From Limosilactobacillus portuensis (GTDB lineage: Bacteria > Bacillota > Bacilli > Lactobacillales > Lactobacillaceae), in contig NZ_JABUXQ010000002.1 in NCBI RefSeq assembly GCF_014838735.1, forward strand, positions 1-64,000: a stretch of 64,000 nucleotides of DNA. The letters are read 5' to 3'. Made by a program: the position numbers and the translations under genes. Below, one piece after another: positions 1 to 7,350 of the stretch (position 1 is the first letter of the stretch; each line of letters opens with the position of its first letter). The notes under the pieces were generated by a model. That model was not told the DNA's origin. It ran no database searches and worked only from the letters and a program-made list of their open reading frames with translations.

Positions 1-99
1 AATCAATTGGTATCTGAATTCACGGCCACTTAAATGTCTTAATTGGCATACACCAATCGAGATCTTCTTGCTTAATCTACGTCACTAAATTCGTTCAAG

Positions 100-567
100 T
101 TATTTCTTGCAATCTGCCTTATTTAAAGTTTTCTTCGGCAACGCACCATCATTTTGCAAACCACTTGTATGAGCCATTAACTGCTGTAACGTTATTTGGT
201 TGCTCCCTTGAATTTGGGGATAATATTTACTTAGTGGCATCTCCCACTTCAGCTTTCCCTTTTGAACGAGCTGGTACACTGCAACTCCTGTTATCAATTT
301 TTGTAGCGAGCCAATTGGAAATAAAGCATTAGGAGCAACAACTTGTGCTGGGTTAGTTGTAAGTTTATTCCTTAGAACTACCGGTTGATCCCGCTTCCCG
401 TTGACTAGAATAATGCCATTGATATGGTGATCTTGAAGGTAAGTTTGTAATTCTACCTTGGTTTTCCCATCAACTTGGCTGGCGTTCACCATTTTCTGTG
501 GACTCCAGAGAAGCACTCCTAAAATAATTACCGGTATTAATAATAAGTAGAATAATTTCCTTGTCAT
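100..567 (-). pseudogene. Truncated serine hydrolase (beta-lactamase/PBP4* family), N-terminal part
   Basis: The 155 residues open with a lysine-bearing hydrophobic segment (about residues 4-22) that would be a signal anchor. A serine beta-lactamase-like fold start follows, with the SxxK nucleophile motif SLQK at 87-90 and a conserved HTSGL at about 133. Family members normally run to about 330-380 residues and need a YxN and a C-terminal HxG/KTG motif. Here the frame ends in an unrelated basic tail soon after HTSGL. The 99 bases left before the window edge show no clear continuation in any frame. I infer a truncated or frameshifted gene that could not be active alone. The start has a weak GGGAACGG site. 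The rest of a split gene could lie beyond the edge. Confidence 0.6.
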
Positions 568-631
568 AAGCCGTTCCCAAAAATTAAATTGTAATCTACA
601 AGCAAAATATCTTTCATCAAGTCATTACTAC

Positions 632-672
632 TAAAAAAGCAGGACAGAACTAACAAATTAGTTTTTCCTGCT
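632..672 (-). terminator. Terminator after tRNA-Pro
   Basis: On the minus strand AGCAGGA pairs with TCCTGCT, with an inner AACTAA/TTAGTT arm, and a T tract follows immediately. It closes the tRNA cluster. Confidence 0.8.
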
Positions 673-689
673 CCTTATAATTATGATAA

Positions 690-763
690 TCGGAACTACA
701 AGATTTGAACTTGCGACCTCTGCGTCCCGAACGCAGCGCTCTACCAAGCTGAGCTAAGTTCCG
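690..763 (-). tRNA. tRNA-Pro (CGG)
   Basis: A 74-nt cloverleaf on the minus strand. The acceptor CGGAACT pairs with AGTTCCG and the discriminator is A. The anticodon loop TTCGGGA sits between CTGCG and CGCAG, giving anticodon CGG. The CCA end is not encoded. It is separated from tRNA-Arg by its own hairpin terminator. Confidence 0.93.
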
Positions 764-806
764 AAAAGAAAAAGCGCGACAACACTAAGTAGTGTGCCAC
801 GCTTTT
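764..806 (-). terminator. Hairpin terminator inside the tRNA cluster
   Basis: Read on the minus strand, AAAAGCG pairs with CGCTTTT around an inner ACACT/AGTGT arm, followed by TTTTTCTTTT. It lies between tRNA-Arg and tRNA-Pro, so tRNA-Pro is either made by read-through or the hairpin acts in processing. Confidence 0.65.
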
Positions 807-812
807 AAGTAG

Positions 813-886
813 TGCACCCAGAAGGAGTCGAACCTTCAACCTTCTGATTCGTAGTCAGACACTCTATCCAATTGCGCTATGGGTGC
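813..886 (-). tRNA. tRNA-Arg (ACG)
   Basis: A 74-nt cloverleaf. The acceptor GCACCCA pairs with TGGGTGC and the discriminator is A. The anticodon stem TCTGA/TCAGA encloses loop CTACGAA, giving anticodon ACG, which is normally deaminated to ICG. CCA is not encoded. Confidence 0.95.
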
Positions 887-892
887 ATAAAG

Positions 893-964
893 AGCGGAAG
901 ACGGGATTCGAACCCGCGACCCCCACCATGGCAAGGTGATGTTCTACCACTGAACTACTTCCGC
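893..964 (-). tRNA. tRNA-Gly (GCC)
   Basis: A 72-nt cloverleaf. The acceptor GCGGAAG pairs with CTTCCGC and the discriminator is T. The anticodon loop TTGCCAT gives anticodon GCC. It lies 6 nt from tRNA-Arg in one transcript. Confidence 0.95.
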
Positions 965-1048
965 ATAATTGTTCTGCAACGATAATTAATATACCACGTG
1001 TCACAGACCGATGTCAATATGATTTTGAAATAAAGTTTTTATTCCAAA

Positions 1049-1131
1049 TGCGGATGAAGGGACTTGAACCCTTACATCTAAAAGATACAAGATCCTAAAT
1101 CTTGCGCGTCTGCCAATTCCGCCACATCCGC
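1049..1131 (-). tRNA. tRNA-Leu (TAG)
   Basis: An 83-nt class II tRNA with a long variable arm. The acceptor GCGGATG pairs with CATCCGC. Anticodon stem CAAGA/TCTTG encloses loop TTTAGGA, giving anticodon TAG. Confidence 0.95.
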
Positions 1132-1134
1132 ATA

Positions 1135-1207
1135 TGGAGGATACAGGGCTCGAACCTGTGACCTCCTGCTTGTAAGGCAGATGCTCTCCCAACTGAGCTA
1201 ATCCTCC
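1135..1207 (-). tRNA. tRNA-Val (TAC)
   Basis: A 73-nt cloverleaf. The acceptor GGAGGAT pairs with ATCCTCC and the anticodon loop CTTACAA gives anticodon TAC. It is first in the cluster and 3 nt from tRNA-Leu. Confidence 0.95.
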
Positions 1208-1239
1208 GAAAAATGATATATTCATAATGGAACTTTATT

Positions 1240-1268
1240 AATATATCATTATTTAAATTTAGTGTCAA
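1240..1268 (-). promoter_or_regulatory. Promoter of the tRNA cluster
   Basis: On the minus strand a consensus TTGACA (1263-1268), a 17-nt spacer and TATATT (1240-1245). It starts just past the stop of the kinase gene. Between it and tRNA-Val an inverted repeat TGATATAT/ATATATCA brackets the start region. Confidence 0.85.
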
Positions 1269-1271
1269 TAA

Positions 1272-1913
1272 TTATTTTAAACCAAGTTCAATTAATTTTT
1301 GATCAATCATTTTCAATACTTGGCGTGCTGCTGCTGGATCCTCAACAAAGTCATACTTATCCCCATCAATCAGCATCTTGGGACTAGCATCGTATTGTTG
1401 ATACCAATCACGGTAGCGCTCATTAAGATTCTTATAGTAATTATAAAGGGAGGGGTCATTGGCAAGCTGTTCGTATGACCGACCACGTTTTTTAATCCGC
1501 TCCAGCATTGTTTCGAATGAAACTTGAATCGTAATTAGCAGATTAGGAGCTTTTTGATGAGGCTGTTCAGGTAATTCTTCCATCATGTTGTGCAGTAATG
1601 ATGAGTAGATATCTGATTCTGTTTCAGTTGCCCGGCCCATATCAGCATTAAGTTTAAACAGCAATGCATCTTCAAAGATCGAACGGTCAAGGACATTTAG
1701 ATCATTTTCAAAAGAATCTTTAATCTCATCTAATCGTCGATTTAAAAAGTAAATCTGCAGTAAAAAACCATACTTTTTCGGGTCCTTATAGAAAAGTGGC
1801 AAAATCTTATTATCATCAACAGATTCATAAAATGCTTGGCTATTCAAATGATCGGCCAGCAATCCAGTTAAGCTTGTCTTCCCGGCACCAATTGTCCCTG
1901 CGAGTGCAATCAT
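1272..1913 (-). CDS. Deoxynucleoside kinase (dAK/dGK/dCK family)
   Basis: A cytosolic enzyme that phosphorylates salvaged deoxynucleosides to the 5'-monophosphate using ATP. The 213 residues match the family length. A P-loop GTIGAGKT is at residues 6-13, the family DRS motif at about 76-78 (DRSIFED), and an arginine-rich lid (RIKKRGRSYE) lies further on. The start is ATG behind GGGGGAG. Lactobacilli often carry paired dAK/dGK genes for obligate deoxynucleoside salvage; only one copy is seen here, and the specificity cannot be read from sequence. It lies upstream of the tRNA cluster on the same strand, but a strong promoter separates them. Confidence 0.9.
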   Translation of the reverse strand: MIALAGTIGAGKTSLTGLLADHLNSQAFYESVDDNKILPLFYKDPKKYGFLLQIYFLNRRLDEIKDSFENDLNVLDRSIFEDALLFKLNADMGRATETESDIYSSLLHNMMEELPEQPHQKAPNLLITIQVSFETMLERIKKRGRSYEQLANDPSLYNYYKNLNERYRDWYQQYDASPKMLIDGDKYDFVEDPAAARQVLKMIDQKLIELGLK

Positions 1914-2016
1914 TAAACGCTTCTCCCCCTTTAATTTATAAAAAACAACTTTACCATTCTACCATTGAACAGTAAAAAAAAGAAGATACTGAATCGGAAG
2001 TCTTTTCCTAACTTTA

Positions 2017-2060
2017 AAGAGGATCCCTATACCTAAATTTCCTCGGTATAAGGATCCCCT
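2017..2060 (-). terminator. Terminator of lysP
   Basis: A long stem on the minus strand, AGGGGATCC-TATACC pairing with GGTATA-GGATCCTCT, then TTT. It follows the lysP stop directly. Confidence 0.8.
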
Positions 2061-2071
2061 TCTAATTTTAA

Positions 2072-3550
2072 TTAATTTTGCTCTGGATCATACTTTTCCC
2101 CTTTAGTCTGCCGAGAAAGATCTACCTTTTTCAACGGAATAATATGAGTCTTATAGCGAATCTTGTAGTAGAAGAACAAAATTAAGAATAACGGTACACT
2201 CATGTATGTAATCAAAATATTTGACCAGTCAAACTTTGCAAAGGCCTCAACATTCTGTCCACAAATAACAATTGTACAAAGAACGAACGCAAAAATTGGC
2301 CCAAAAGGATACAGAGTTGCGTGATATTTAAGTTCACTTACAGAATGACCTTGAGCAGTATAAGCTTTCCGGAACCGGTAATGCGAAATGGCAATTCCTA
2401 ACCAGGCAATAAAGCCACAAAGTCCAGAAGCATCTGTTAAGTAAAGGTAAGCTTGAGGAACAACAAACTGAGTTGCAAACGCTAGTGTTGAAACAACCAT
2501 CGTTCCAATTAGCGCATAAATCGGTATCCCACGACGGTTAACATAGCCAAAGAATCGCCATGCATAACCTTCGCGAGCCTGTGAGTAAAGCATCCGGGTT
2601 GAAGCATATAAACCAGAGTTAGCAGCAGAAACAACCGCGGTTAAGATAACCGCATTCATGATACTGGCAGCTACTGCTAAGCCAGCCCGCTTAAAAATAA
2701 TTGTAAACGGACTCATTGTAATATTAGTGACATCCGAATTTAACAAGTTCTTATCTGTATATGGTAGGATACATGCAATTACAAAAATGGCGAAGATATA
2801 GAAAAGAAGAATTCGCCAGAAAGTTGAATGAATTGCCTTTGAAATTGACTTTTCAGGAGTAGCAGCCTCTCCAGCAGTAATCCCAACTAATTCCGTCCCT
2901 TGGAAAGAGAAACCAGCAACCAGAAATACACTAATAATTGCTGGAATCCCACCAACAAATGGTGCTTTCTTGTAGTGAAAATTACTAAAGCCAACTGGTT
3001 GGCCGCCCATAATTCCCAGAATGATTGCAACTCCGACAATTAAGAAAACGATCACGGTAATTACCTTAATTAAAGCTAACCAATACTCTGTTTCACCGTA
3101 CGAGCGAACTGATAAATAGTTGATAAGGAAAACTAAAACTAAGACAATCGTACTAAATACCCAGCTAGGAACATGCGGTAACCAGAAATTCATTACAATT
3201 CCTGCACTGGTTACGTCAACCGGAATTGTAATCGCCCAGTTAAACCAATAATTCCATCCCATTGCAAATCCCAATGCAGGATCAACAAACTTTGATGAAA
3301 ATGCAGAAAACGAACCAGTAAGTGGCATATACGTTGACATTTCACCAAGACTAGTCATTAAGAAGTAAACCATAATCCCCATGATTCCGTATGCCACTAA
3401 AGCTCCACCTGGTCCAGCAGTTGAAATTGCCGAACCACTGGTGATAAATAGACCAGTACCAATCGTTCCGCCAAGAGCAATCATCGCCAGGTGACGTGTT
3501 TTAAGCGTCCTTTTTATCTGTCCCTGACCATTACCCGTGTCTTCTGTCAT
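2072..3550 (-). CDS. lysP: Lysine-specific APC-family permease
   Basis: A 492-residue membrane permease of the amino acid-polyamine-cation superfamily with about 12 hydrophobic segments. The N-terminus carries the family signature region IALGGTIGTGLF, followed by the GEMSTYMPLTGSF-type consensus. LysP proteins are about 490 residues. I place the start at ATG 3550 behind GGAGG. The open frame runs further upstream, but that extension passes through a terminator and a lysine-riboswitch-like leader, so it is not protein. The lysine call rests mainly on that leader plus overall LysP resemblance. It imports lysine with protons across the cytoplasmic membrane and should be expressed when lysine is scarce. 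Confidence 0.88.
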   Translation of the reverse strand: MTEDTGNGQGQIKRTLKTRHLAMIALGGTIGTGLFITSGSAISTAGPGGALVAYGIMGIMVYFLMTSLGEMSTYMPLTGSFSAFSSKFVDPALGFAMGWNYWFNWAITIPVDVTSAGIVMNFWLPHVPSWVFSTIVLVLVFLINYLSVRSYGETEYWLALIKVITVIVFLIVGVAIILGIMGGQPVGFSNFHYKKAPFVGGIPAIISVFLVAGFSFQGTELVGITAGEAATPEKSISKAIHSTFWRILLFYIFAIFVIACILPYTDKNLLNSDVTNITMSPFTIIFKRAGLAVAASIMNAVILTAVVSAANSGLYASTRMLYSQAREGYAWRFFGYVNRRGIPIYALIGTMVVSTLAFATQFVVPQAYLYLTDASGLCGFIAWLGIAISHYRFRKAYTAQGHSVSELKYHATLYPFGPIFAFVLCTIVICGQNVEAFAKFDWSNILITYMSVPLFLILFFYYKIRYKTHIIPLKKVDLSRQTKGEKYDPEQN

Positions 3551-3589
3551 CTTAAATTCCTCCCGTAAATATCTGAGCGACTTATTCAA

Positions 3590-3631
3590 TAAAAAAGAGT
3601 CTTCCAACAAGGCAACCTCATTAGAAGACCC
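3590..3631 (-). terminator. Riboswitch-controlled terminator upstream of lysP
   Basis: On the minus strand a 16-bp stem starts GGGTCTTCTAATGAGG and pairs with CCTTGTTGGAAGACTC around a TTG loop. TTTTTT follows, ending about 27 nt before the lysP Shine-Dalgarno. This is the expected expression platform of an OFF-type lysine switch. Confidence 0.85.
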
Positions 3632-3651
3632 AAAATTTATCATTGAATCGT

Positions 3652-3822
3652 TCAGCGAAGCGCCCCGCGATTTATCGCGACAGTCCATGACTTCTTCAAT
3701 CATGACCCAATACCACCCAGAATAAGCTAGGCAATATTTCGGCATTCTTTCCTTTCAAAACCACTCCGGAACTTATTTTCCTAATAGTTAATACTGATAA
3801 AGAATGCAACCTCTTCATTTCG
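3652..3822 (-). promoter_or_regulatory. Lysine riboswitch (L box) aptamer
   Basis: Conserved L-box blocks occur in order on the minus strand: AGAGGTTGC, AGTA, TGAAAGG, TGCCGAAAT, CTGGGTGGTATTG and GGACTGTC. They match the known aptamer blocks AGAGGTGC, AGTA, GAAAGG, GCCGAAG, CTGG..GCATTG and GGCTGTC, with a GC-rich CGCGATAAATCGCG hairpin next. A strong terminator lies downstream and an amino acid permease follows. Lysine binding would favour the terminator and shut lysP off. The call is by eye; a covariance-model search was not possible. Confidence 0.82.
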
Positions 3823-3827
3823 ATAGT

Positions 3828-3855
3828 ATTATACTCTCATCATTTAATAACGCAA
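3828..3855 (-). promoter_or_regulatory. Probable lysP promoter
   Basis: A perfect TATAAT (3828-3833 on the minus strand) sits just before the aptamer. A weak -35, TTGCGT (3850-3855), lies at 16-nt spacing. Confidence 0.6.
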
Positions 3856-3871
3856 GACATCATCGTGTGTC

Positions 3872-4357
3872 TTACCGCTTCCAGAGTTCGATCATCCCTG
3901 GAGTTGTAGTAGTACGAATAAAATTACACCGTTTTAAAACACCAATTGATGAAGAATTATTACCCTTTACCTCTGCAATCACCGTAATCTGGGAATGACT
4001 TAACCGATTACAAACGGCATTTAACCCTTCTGTCATGTATCCTTGATGCTGCTCCTGCGGAAGAAGCAGGTAGCCAACTTCATATTGTCCAGCAAGAGCA
4101 ACCCCCGTTTTATCGTAAGAATGAAGAAGGATTATCAAGCCGAGCAACCTTTGCCTGCTCCTTTCCCTTATTTGCAGTAGGCATTCCGTTTGGGCAAGCA
4201 TTCTTAAAGTAACTAAATCAACTTTTCCCACTGTAACTAACCCTGCCTGCTGAAATAATGATTGATATTTTAGTAGCGGTGTTAATTCGGTAATATTTTG
4301 TTGGCGAACTCTCTCAATACTAAGACGTTTCGTTTTAATTCCCATTAAATAAGCCAT
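3872..4357 (-). CDS. GNAT-family N-acetyltransferase (RimJ/RimL-like)
   Basis: About 161 residues from ATG 4357. It opens with the GIKTKRLSIERV-type strand common in GNAT proteins. A central acetyl-CoA site region resembles EVGYLLLPQEQHQGYMTEGL, and a C-terminal segment around NNSSSIGVLKRCNF gives the usual NxxSxxVLEKxGF motif. It would transfer acetyl from acetyl-CoA to an amine, substrate unknown. A longer frame begins at 4393, but that would start inside the terminator stem of the upstream gene, so I prefer the internal ATG. No strong Shine-Dalgarno is visible; ATG 4345 is an alternative. Confidence 0.75.
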   Translation of the reverse strand: MAYLMGIKTKRLSIERVRQQNITELTPLLKYQSLFQQAGLVTVGKVDLVTLRMLAQTECLLQIRERSRQRLLGLIILLHSYDKTGVALAGQYEVGYLLLPQEQHQGYMTEGLNAVCNRLSHSQITVIAEVKGNNSSSIGVLKRCNFIRTTTTPGMIELWKR

Positions 4358-4372
4358 CCATTTCCCGGGAAA

Positions 4373-4409
4373 TAAAAAACGCAAACAAATCAAAAATGAT
4401 CCTTTGCGT
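4373..4409 (-). terminator. Terminator of the PAP2 phosphatase gene
   Basis: Minus-strand ACGCAAA pairs with TTTGCGT around an inner ATCA/TGAT arm and is followed by TTTTTATT. Confidence 0.75.
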
Positions 4410-4418
4410 CTCCCCCTA

Positions 4419-5093
4419 TTAATAAATTGAGTTACTAAAGATTCTTAGCTCTTGTAGTTTAGGTGCCCAGGCAACGTATAACCATTCAGCAACTTGGAGC
4501 CAAGCATATGCTAAAACCATTGCTGCAATCGTATCTACAGGCCAGTGAGCATATAAGTATACCCGTGAAACCGCCAAGAAGAAAATTGCAAAAATTAATA
4601 ATAACTGACAAATTGTCCGGACAGCTGCCTTTTGAATTATTGGGATTACCACAAGAAAAAGAATCCCGGCAACCAGAAACAATCCAAGAGTGTGGCCACT
4701 TGGAAAACTATAGCCATCATCAGCTGCTAAATGTTGCGCTGGCCGTGCCCGTTTTACAAAATGCTTAACCAGCGTTCCTACGACATCCCCACCAATAATT
4801 GTACAAATTGCCCATACTGCAGGAATGCGGTAATTTCTCAACCATAGGACAATTGCAATGATTAGAACCCATAGCAAGTCAAGTTTTGGGCTTGCTAAAA
4901 AGGAAATTAAGGTCATCAGGGCATGGAACCAGCCAATATTTTCAAGACGTTGACTAGTAAATAACGATTGAAAAACCGCATCCATTGTGGTTCCGATCGT
5001 TGAATTGAACTTAATCATTAGCATCAAAATAATAAAAACGATTCCACTAATTGTAAATCGTTTCCACCGTTGATTATCTGGAACAATTAACAT
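4419..5093 (-). CDS. PAP2-family membrane phosphatase
   Basis: A 224-residue integral membrane phosphatase with about five to six hydrophobic segments. All three phosphatase motifs are present in order: KFVKRARP (KxxxxxxRP), PSGH, and SRVYLYAHWPVD (SRxxxxxHxxxD). Family members dephosphorylate phosphatidic acid, phosphatidylglycerophosphate or undecaprenyl pyrophosphate on the outer face of the membrane. The exact lipid substrate is not determined here. A recycling role (BcrC-like) is plausible. It lies between the ThrE pair and the acetyltransferase on one strand and has its own terminator. Confidence 0.88.
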   Translation of the reverse strand: MLIVPDNQRWKRFTISGIVFIILMLMIKFNSTIGTTMDAVFQSLFTSQRLENIGWFHALMTLISFLASPKLDLLWVLIIAIVLWLRNYRIPAVWAICTIIGGDVVGTLVKHFVKRARPAQHLAADDGYSFPSGHTLGLFLVAGILFLVVIPIIQKAAVRTICQLLLIFAIFFLAVSRVYLYAHWPVDTIAAMVLAYAWLQVAEWLYVAWAPKLQELRIFSNSIY

Positions 5094-5143
5094 TATCTTT
5101 CTCCTATCATCAATTAAACATTAATTTAGAGTATACCATACCC

Positions 5144-5617
5144 CTAGCTTTTTGATTTTGAAGTTTTTGCTAAAGTGATATGCAAGTATTTTACCGCTCG
5201 AATTAACAGTTCGCCAAGCCCAAAGCCAAGAGTAATCGCCCCGGCAATTACAATAACTTGATAAAGATATATTGTTGCTAATTGATAGTCACCAATTGCA
5301 AAATTACGGACAAGTTTATAAGCCTGTCCCCCTGGAACAAACGGGACTAAAGCCGGAACATTAAATACAATCATCGGCATTTTCAGATGACGAGCGGCAA
5401 CCATACTAAAGAGGGAAATTAACACGGCAGCAATAAGGTTACTAATTGCCAAGCCAGTATGCTGATGGTAATACATTATCCAATAGATAACCCAAACACC
5501 GCCACCAATAATTCCAGCCGTATTATACGCCCGTAACGGGATATGCAATAAAATACCAAAGCAGACGGTAGATATATATGAAAGAACAAATTGTATGAAT
5601 AAGTTTTCCCAGTTCAT
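5144..5617 (-). CDS. Threonine/serine exporter family, C-terminal half (ThrE_2/DUF3815)
   Basis: A 157-residue membrane protein with about four to five hydrophobic segments and the family stretch VPALVPFVPGGQAYKLVRNF. It matches the C-terminal half of ThrE-type exporters. The preceding gene, 9 nt upstream on the same strand, encodes the N-terminal half. The two are expected to form one two-component exporter; the substrate (threonine, serine or organic acid) is inferred from the family only. A single-gene fused homologue is present at 32520-33896. Confidence 0.85.
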   Translation of the reverse strand: MNWENLFIQFVLSYISTVCFGILLHIPLRAYNTAGIIGGGVWVIYWIMYYHQHTGLAISNLIAAVLISLFSMVAARHLKMPMIVFNVPALVPFVPGGQAYKLVRNFAIGDYQLATIYLYQVIVIAGAITLGFGLGELLIRAVKYLHITLAKTSKSKS

Positions 5618-5626
5618 TCACTTCTC

Positions 5627-6382
5627 CTAACTAAAACGCATGATGATTACAATTGCACTACCAATCGCTACTGCAGTTAATATTGCTTCAATTCCGCGAG
5701 TTGGGCCACTAATGAGATTACCAGAAACAAGGTCGCGAGCAGCGTTGGTTAGAGGAATTCCTGGTACTAGTGGCATTACACCGCCAATAATGATTGAATT
5801 GGCATTTTGGGTCCACCCAAGTTTAACGGTTAAGATTGCCAAACCACCAATCACCAATGACGCACAAAATTCACCAAGATACTGAATCTTAAATTTACGG
5901 ACAACAAACGAAAACACAGCATAGCCTAAGCCGCCAATGATAAATGCCGCCCACCAGTCAACAACATCCCCAGTAAAAACAATCATCAAGGCAGCACTTA
6001 AAACTGCCGCTGCAAAAGCCTCTAATGGGTTTTGCCACCATTCAGTCATCTGCCGTTCAATTGACTTTAATTGAGCGTGAGCCTCGGGTAATTCAATTAG
6101 CCCGCTTGCTAATTCACGAGAAACTTCATTCACTGCCGCAACTTTACTAAGATCGTTTTTTCGGCGTCGAATGTCAGCAACCTGCGAATTAGGGAGATCA
6201 TCACTACTCGCAACAATCCCGGTTAACGTTGTGAAAGCTTGAAATTTTCTCAAACCAGCATTTTTTGCCATTCGATCTAGGGTATCGTTGACCCGTTCCA
6301 TATTTGAACCATTCTCAACAAGCAATCTCCCCGCTAGAACACAGGTCCGTAACGCAAGGATTCGTCGTTCTTCTGTTAGCAT
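5627..6382 (-). CDS. Threonine/serine exporter family, N-terminal half (ThrE/DUF1212)
   Basis: A 251-residue protein from ATG 6382, which has GGGAGG nine to ten bases upstream. A longer frame reaches 6445 but has no such site. A cytoplasmic N-terminal half carries the family pattern GRLLVENGSNMERVNDTLDRM. Four to five hydrophobic segments follow, with PLVPGIPLTNAARDL near the C-terminus. It is co-directional with and 9 nt from the ThrE_2 gene; together they equal one full exporter. It is downstream of the metalloregulator gene but behind a terminator. Confidence 0.87.
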   Translation of the reverse strand: MLTEERRILALRTCVLAGRLLVENGSNMERVNDTLDRMAKNAGLRKFQAFTTLTGIVASSDDLPNSQVADIRRRKNDLSKVAAVNEVSRELASGLIELPEAHAQLKSIERQMTEWWQNPLEAFAAAVLSAALMIVFTGDVVDWWAAFIIGGLGYAVFSFVVRKFKIQYLGEFCASLVIGGLAILTVKLGWTQNANSIIIGGVMPLVPGIPLTNAARDLVSGNLISGPTRGIEAILTAVAIGSAIVIIMRFS

Positions 6383-6464
6383 TAATATTATTCCTCCCGA
6401 TGTTCCTAGTTCATGTTTCATCTCTGTAAGATGCTGGTGTGCCATCTTTCTAGCACTAAAGTAG

Positions 6465-6491
6465 CAAAAAAGACCGAGGTAGTTCTCGGCC
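6465..6491 (-). terminator. Terminator of the DtxR-family gene
   Basis: Minus-strand GGCCGAG pairs with CTCGGTC and TTTTTT follows. Confidence 0.75.
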
Positions 6492-6501
6492 CTTTATGTC
6501 A

Positions 6502-7167
6502 TTATTTGTCTGAATTCCCGGCCTTAATAAAGATGTTGTGCGATGCCTTATACGAAACATTTAGCGGAGTGTCTTCACCATCTTTTTCAATAACTAACGG
6601 CCCTTCAAACGGCTCGTGGCGAATTACCTTAATGGTATCATTTGGCCGGAGCTTTAACTCTTCCAGGTATGTTAATAATTCATGATTATCTAAGAACCGC
6701 TCAAGCTGAACTGTCTCACCATCACTTGCATCAGCCAGCAGGCGGTGTGAAACATCAGGAAACTGTCCACTCGCTGATGGAATAACTCCACCATGAGGAC
6801 ATGCCTGCGGGTGTTGTAAAAAGTTATCTAATGCTGTTGCTAAACGGTCACTTGTTTGGTGTTCTAAGACTTCAGCTTCTGAGTGAACATCCGCAAAATT
6901 ATAGTGAAGCTTATCAACAAGGAAGGTTTCCCACAGGCGGTGTTTACGAACAAGCTCTGCTGCATACTTCTGTCCCTTCTCGGTAAGTGAAATACCAGCA
7001 TAGGGTTCATGAACCACTAGTCCTTCATCAGATAATTTTGAAACCATTTCTGTTACAGAACCTGCCGCTATACCTAGGCCTAACGAAATATCCTTATTTG
7101 AAACCTTTTTGTGACTACCACCTAGCTCAAAGATAATCTTAAGATAATCTTCTTTCATCGGTGTCAA
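6502..7167 (-). CDS. DtxR/MntR-family metal-dependent repressor
   Basis: A 221-residue repressor. The winged helix-turn-helix occupies residues 1-70 (KEDYLKIIFEL, then VSNKDISLGLGIAAGSVTEMVSKL). The dimerization and metal-binding part carries HRLWETFL, EAEVLEH and CPHGGVIP. A C-terminal SH3-like or FeoA domain follows. The CPHGG motif is like the streptococcal Mn sensors SloR/ScaR. Bound Mn or Fe would let it repress metal uptake genes or induce efflux. The start is TTG 7167 with AGGAGG nine bases upstream. It is divergent from a CDF exporter, and a palindrome lies in the shared promoter region. Confidence 0.88.
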   Translation of the reverse strand: MTPMKEDYLKIIFELGGSHKKVSNKDISLGLGIAAGSVTEMVSKLSDEGLVVHEPYAGISLTEKGQKYAAELVRKHRLWETFLVDKLHYNFADVHSEAEVLEHQTSDRLATALDNFLQHPQACPHGGVIPSASGQFPDVSHRLLADASDGETVQLERFLDNHELLTYLEELKLRPNDTIKVIRHEPFEGPLVIEKDGEDTPLNVSYKASHNIFIKAGNSDK

Positions 7168-7236
7168 GGGCTACATCCTCCTCTACTTTGTTTATCGGCC
7201 TACGAACGGTCTTCTGATTAATTTATCATAACACAT

Positions 7237-7255
7237 TTGATTATAGCATAATCAA
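7237..7255. promoter_or_regulatory. 19-bp palindrome, candidate metalloregulator operator
   Basis: TTGATTATAGCATAATCAA is a perfect 8+3+8 inverted repeat. It sits between the divergent DtxR-family and CDF genes. On the minus strand it contains a TATAAT -10 element for the regulator gene. The position suggests autoregulation, which is inference. Confidence 0.55.
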
Positions 7256-7350
7256 TAAACATCTTCTTCGGATAACCTAATTTTTTTGTTAGTTAGTAAT
7301 TTAATATGCTAAACTTAGGGAGGATATATCAAAGAAATGAGGTGTTTACG

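Noticed and set aside
690-1207. Phage or island integration at the tRNA genes
   Set aside because: No integrase or attachment-site duplication is present in the window near any tRNA.
1001-1225. A 74-codon open frame over the tRNA cluster
   Set aside because: It runs through tRNA-Leu and tRNA-Val. Its residues are the translated tRNA arms, a common artefact.
3551-3745. N-terminal extension of the lysine permease
   Set aside because: It crosses the terminator and L-box blocks. A good ribosome site supports ATG 3550.
4358-4393. N-terminal extension of the acetyltransferase
   Set aside because: It would be encoded by the terminator stem of the preceding gene.
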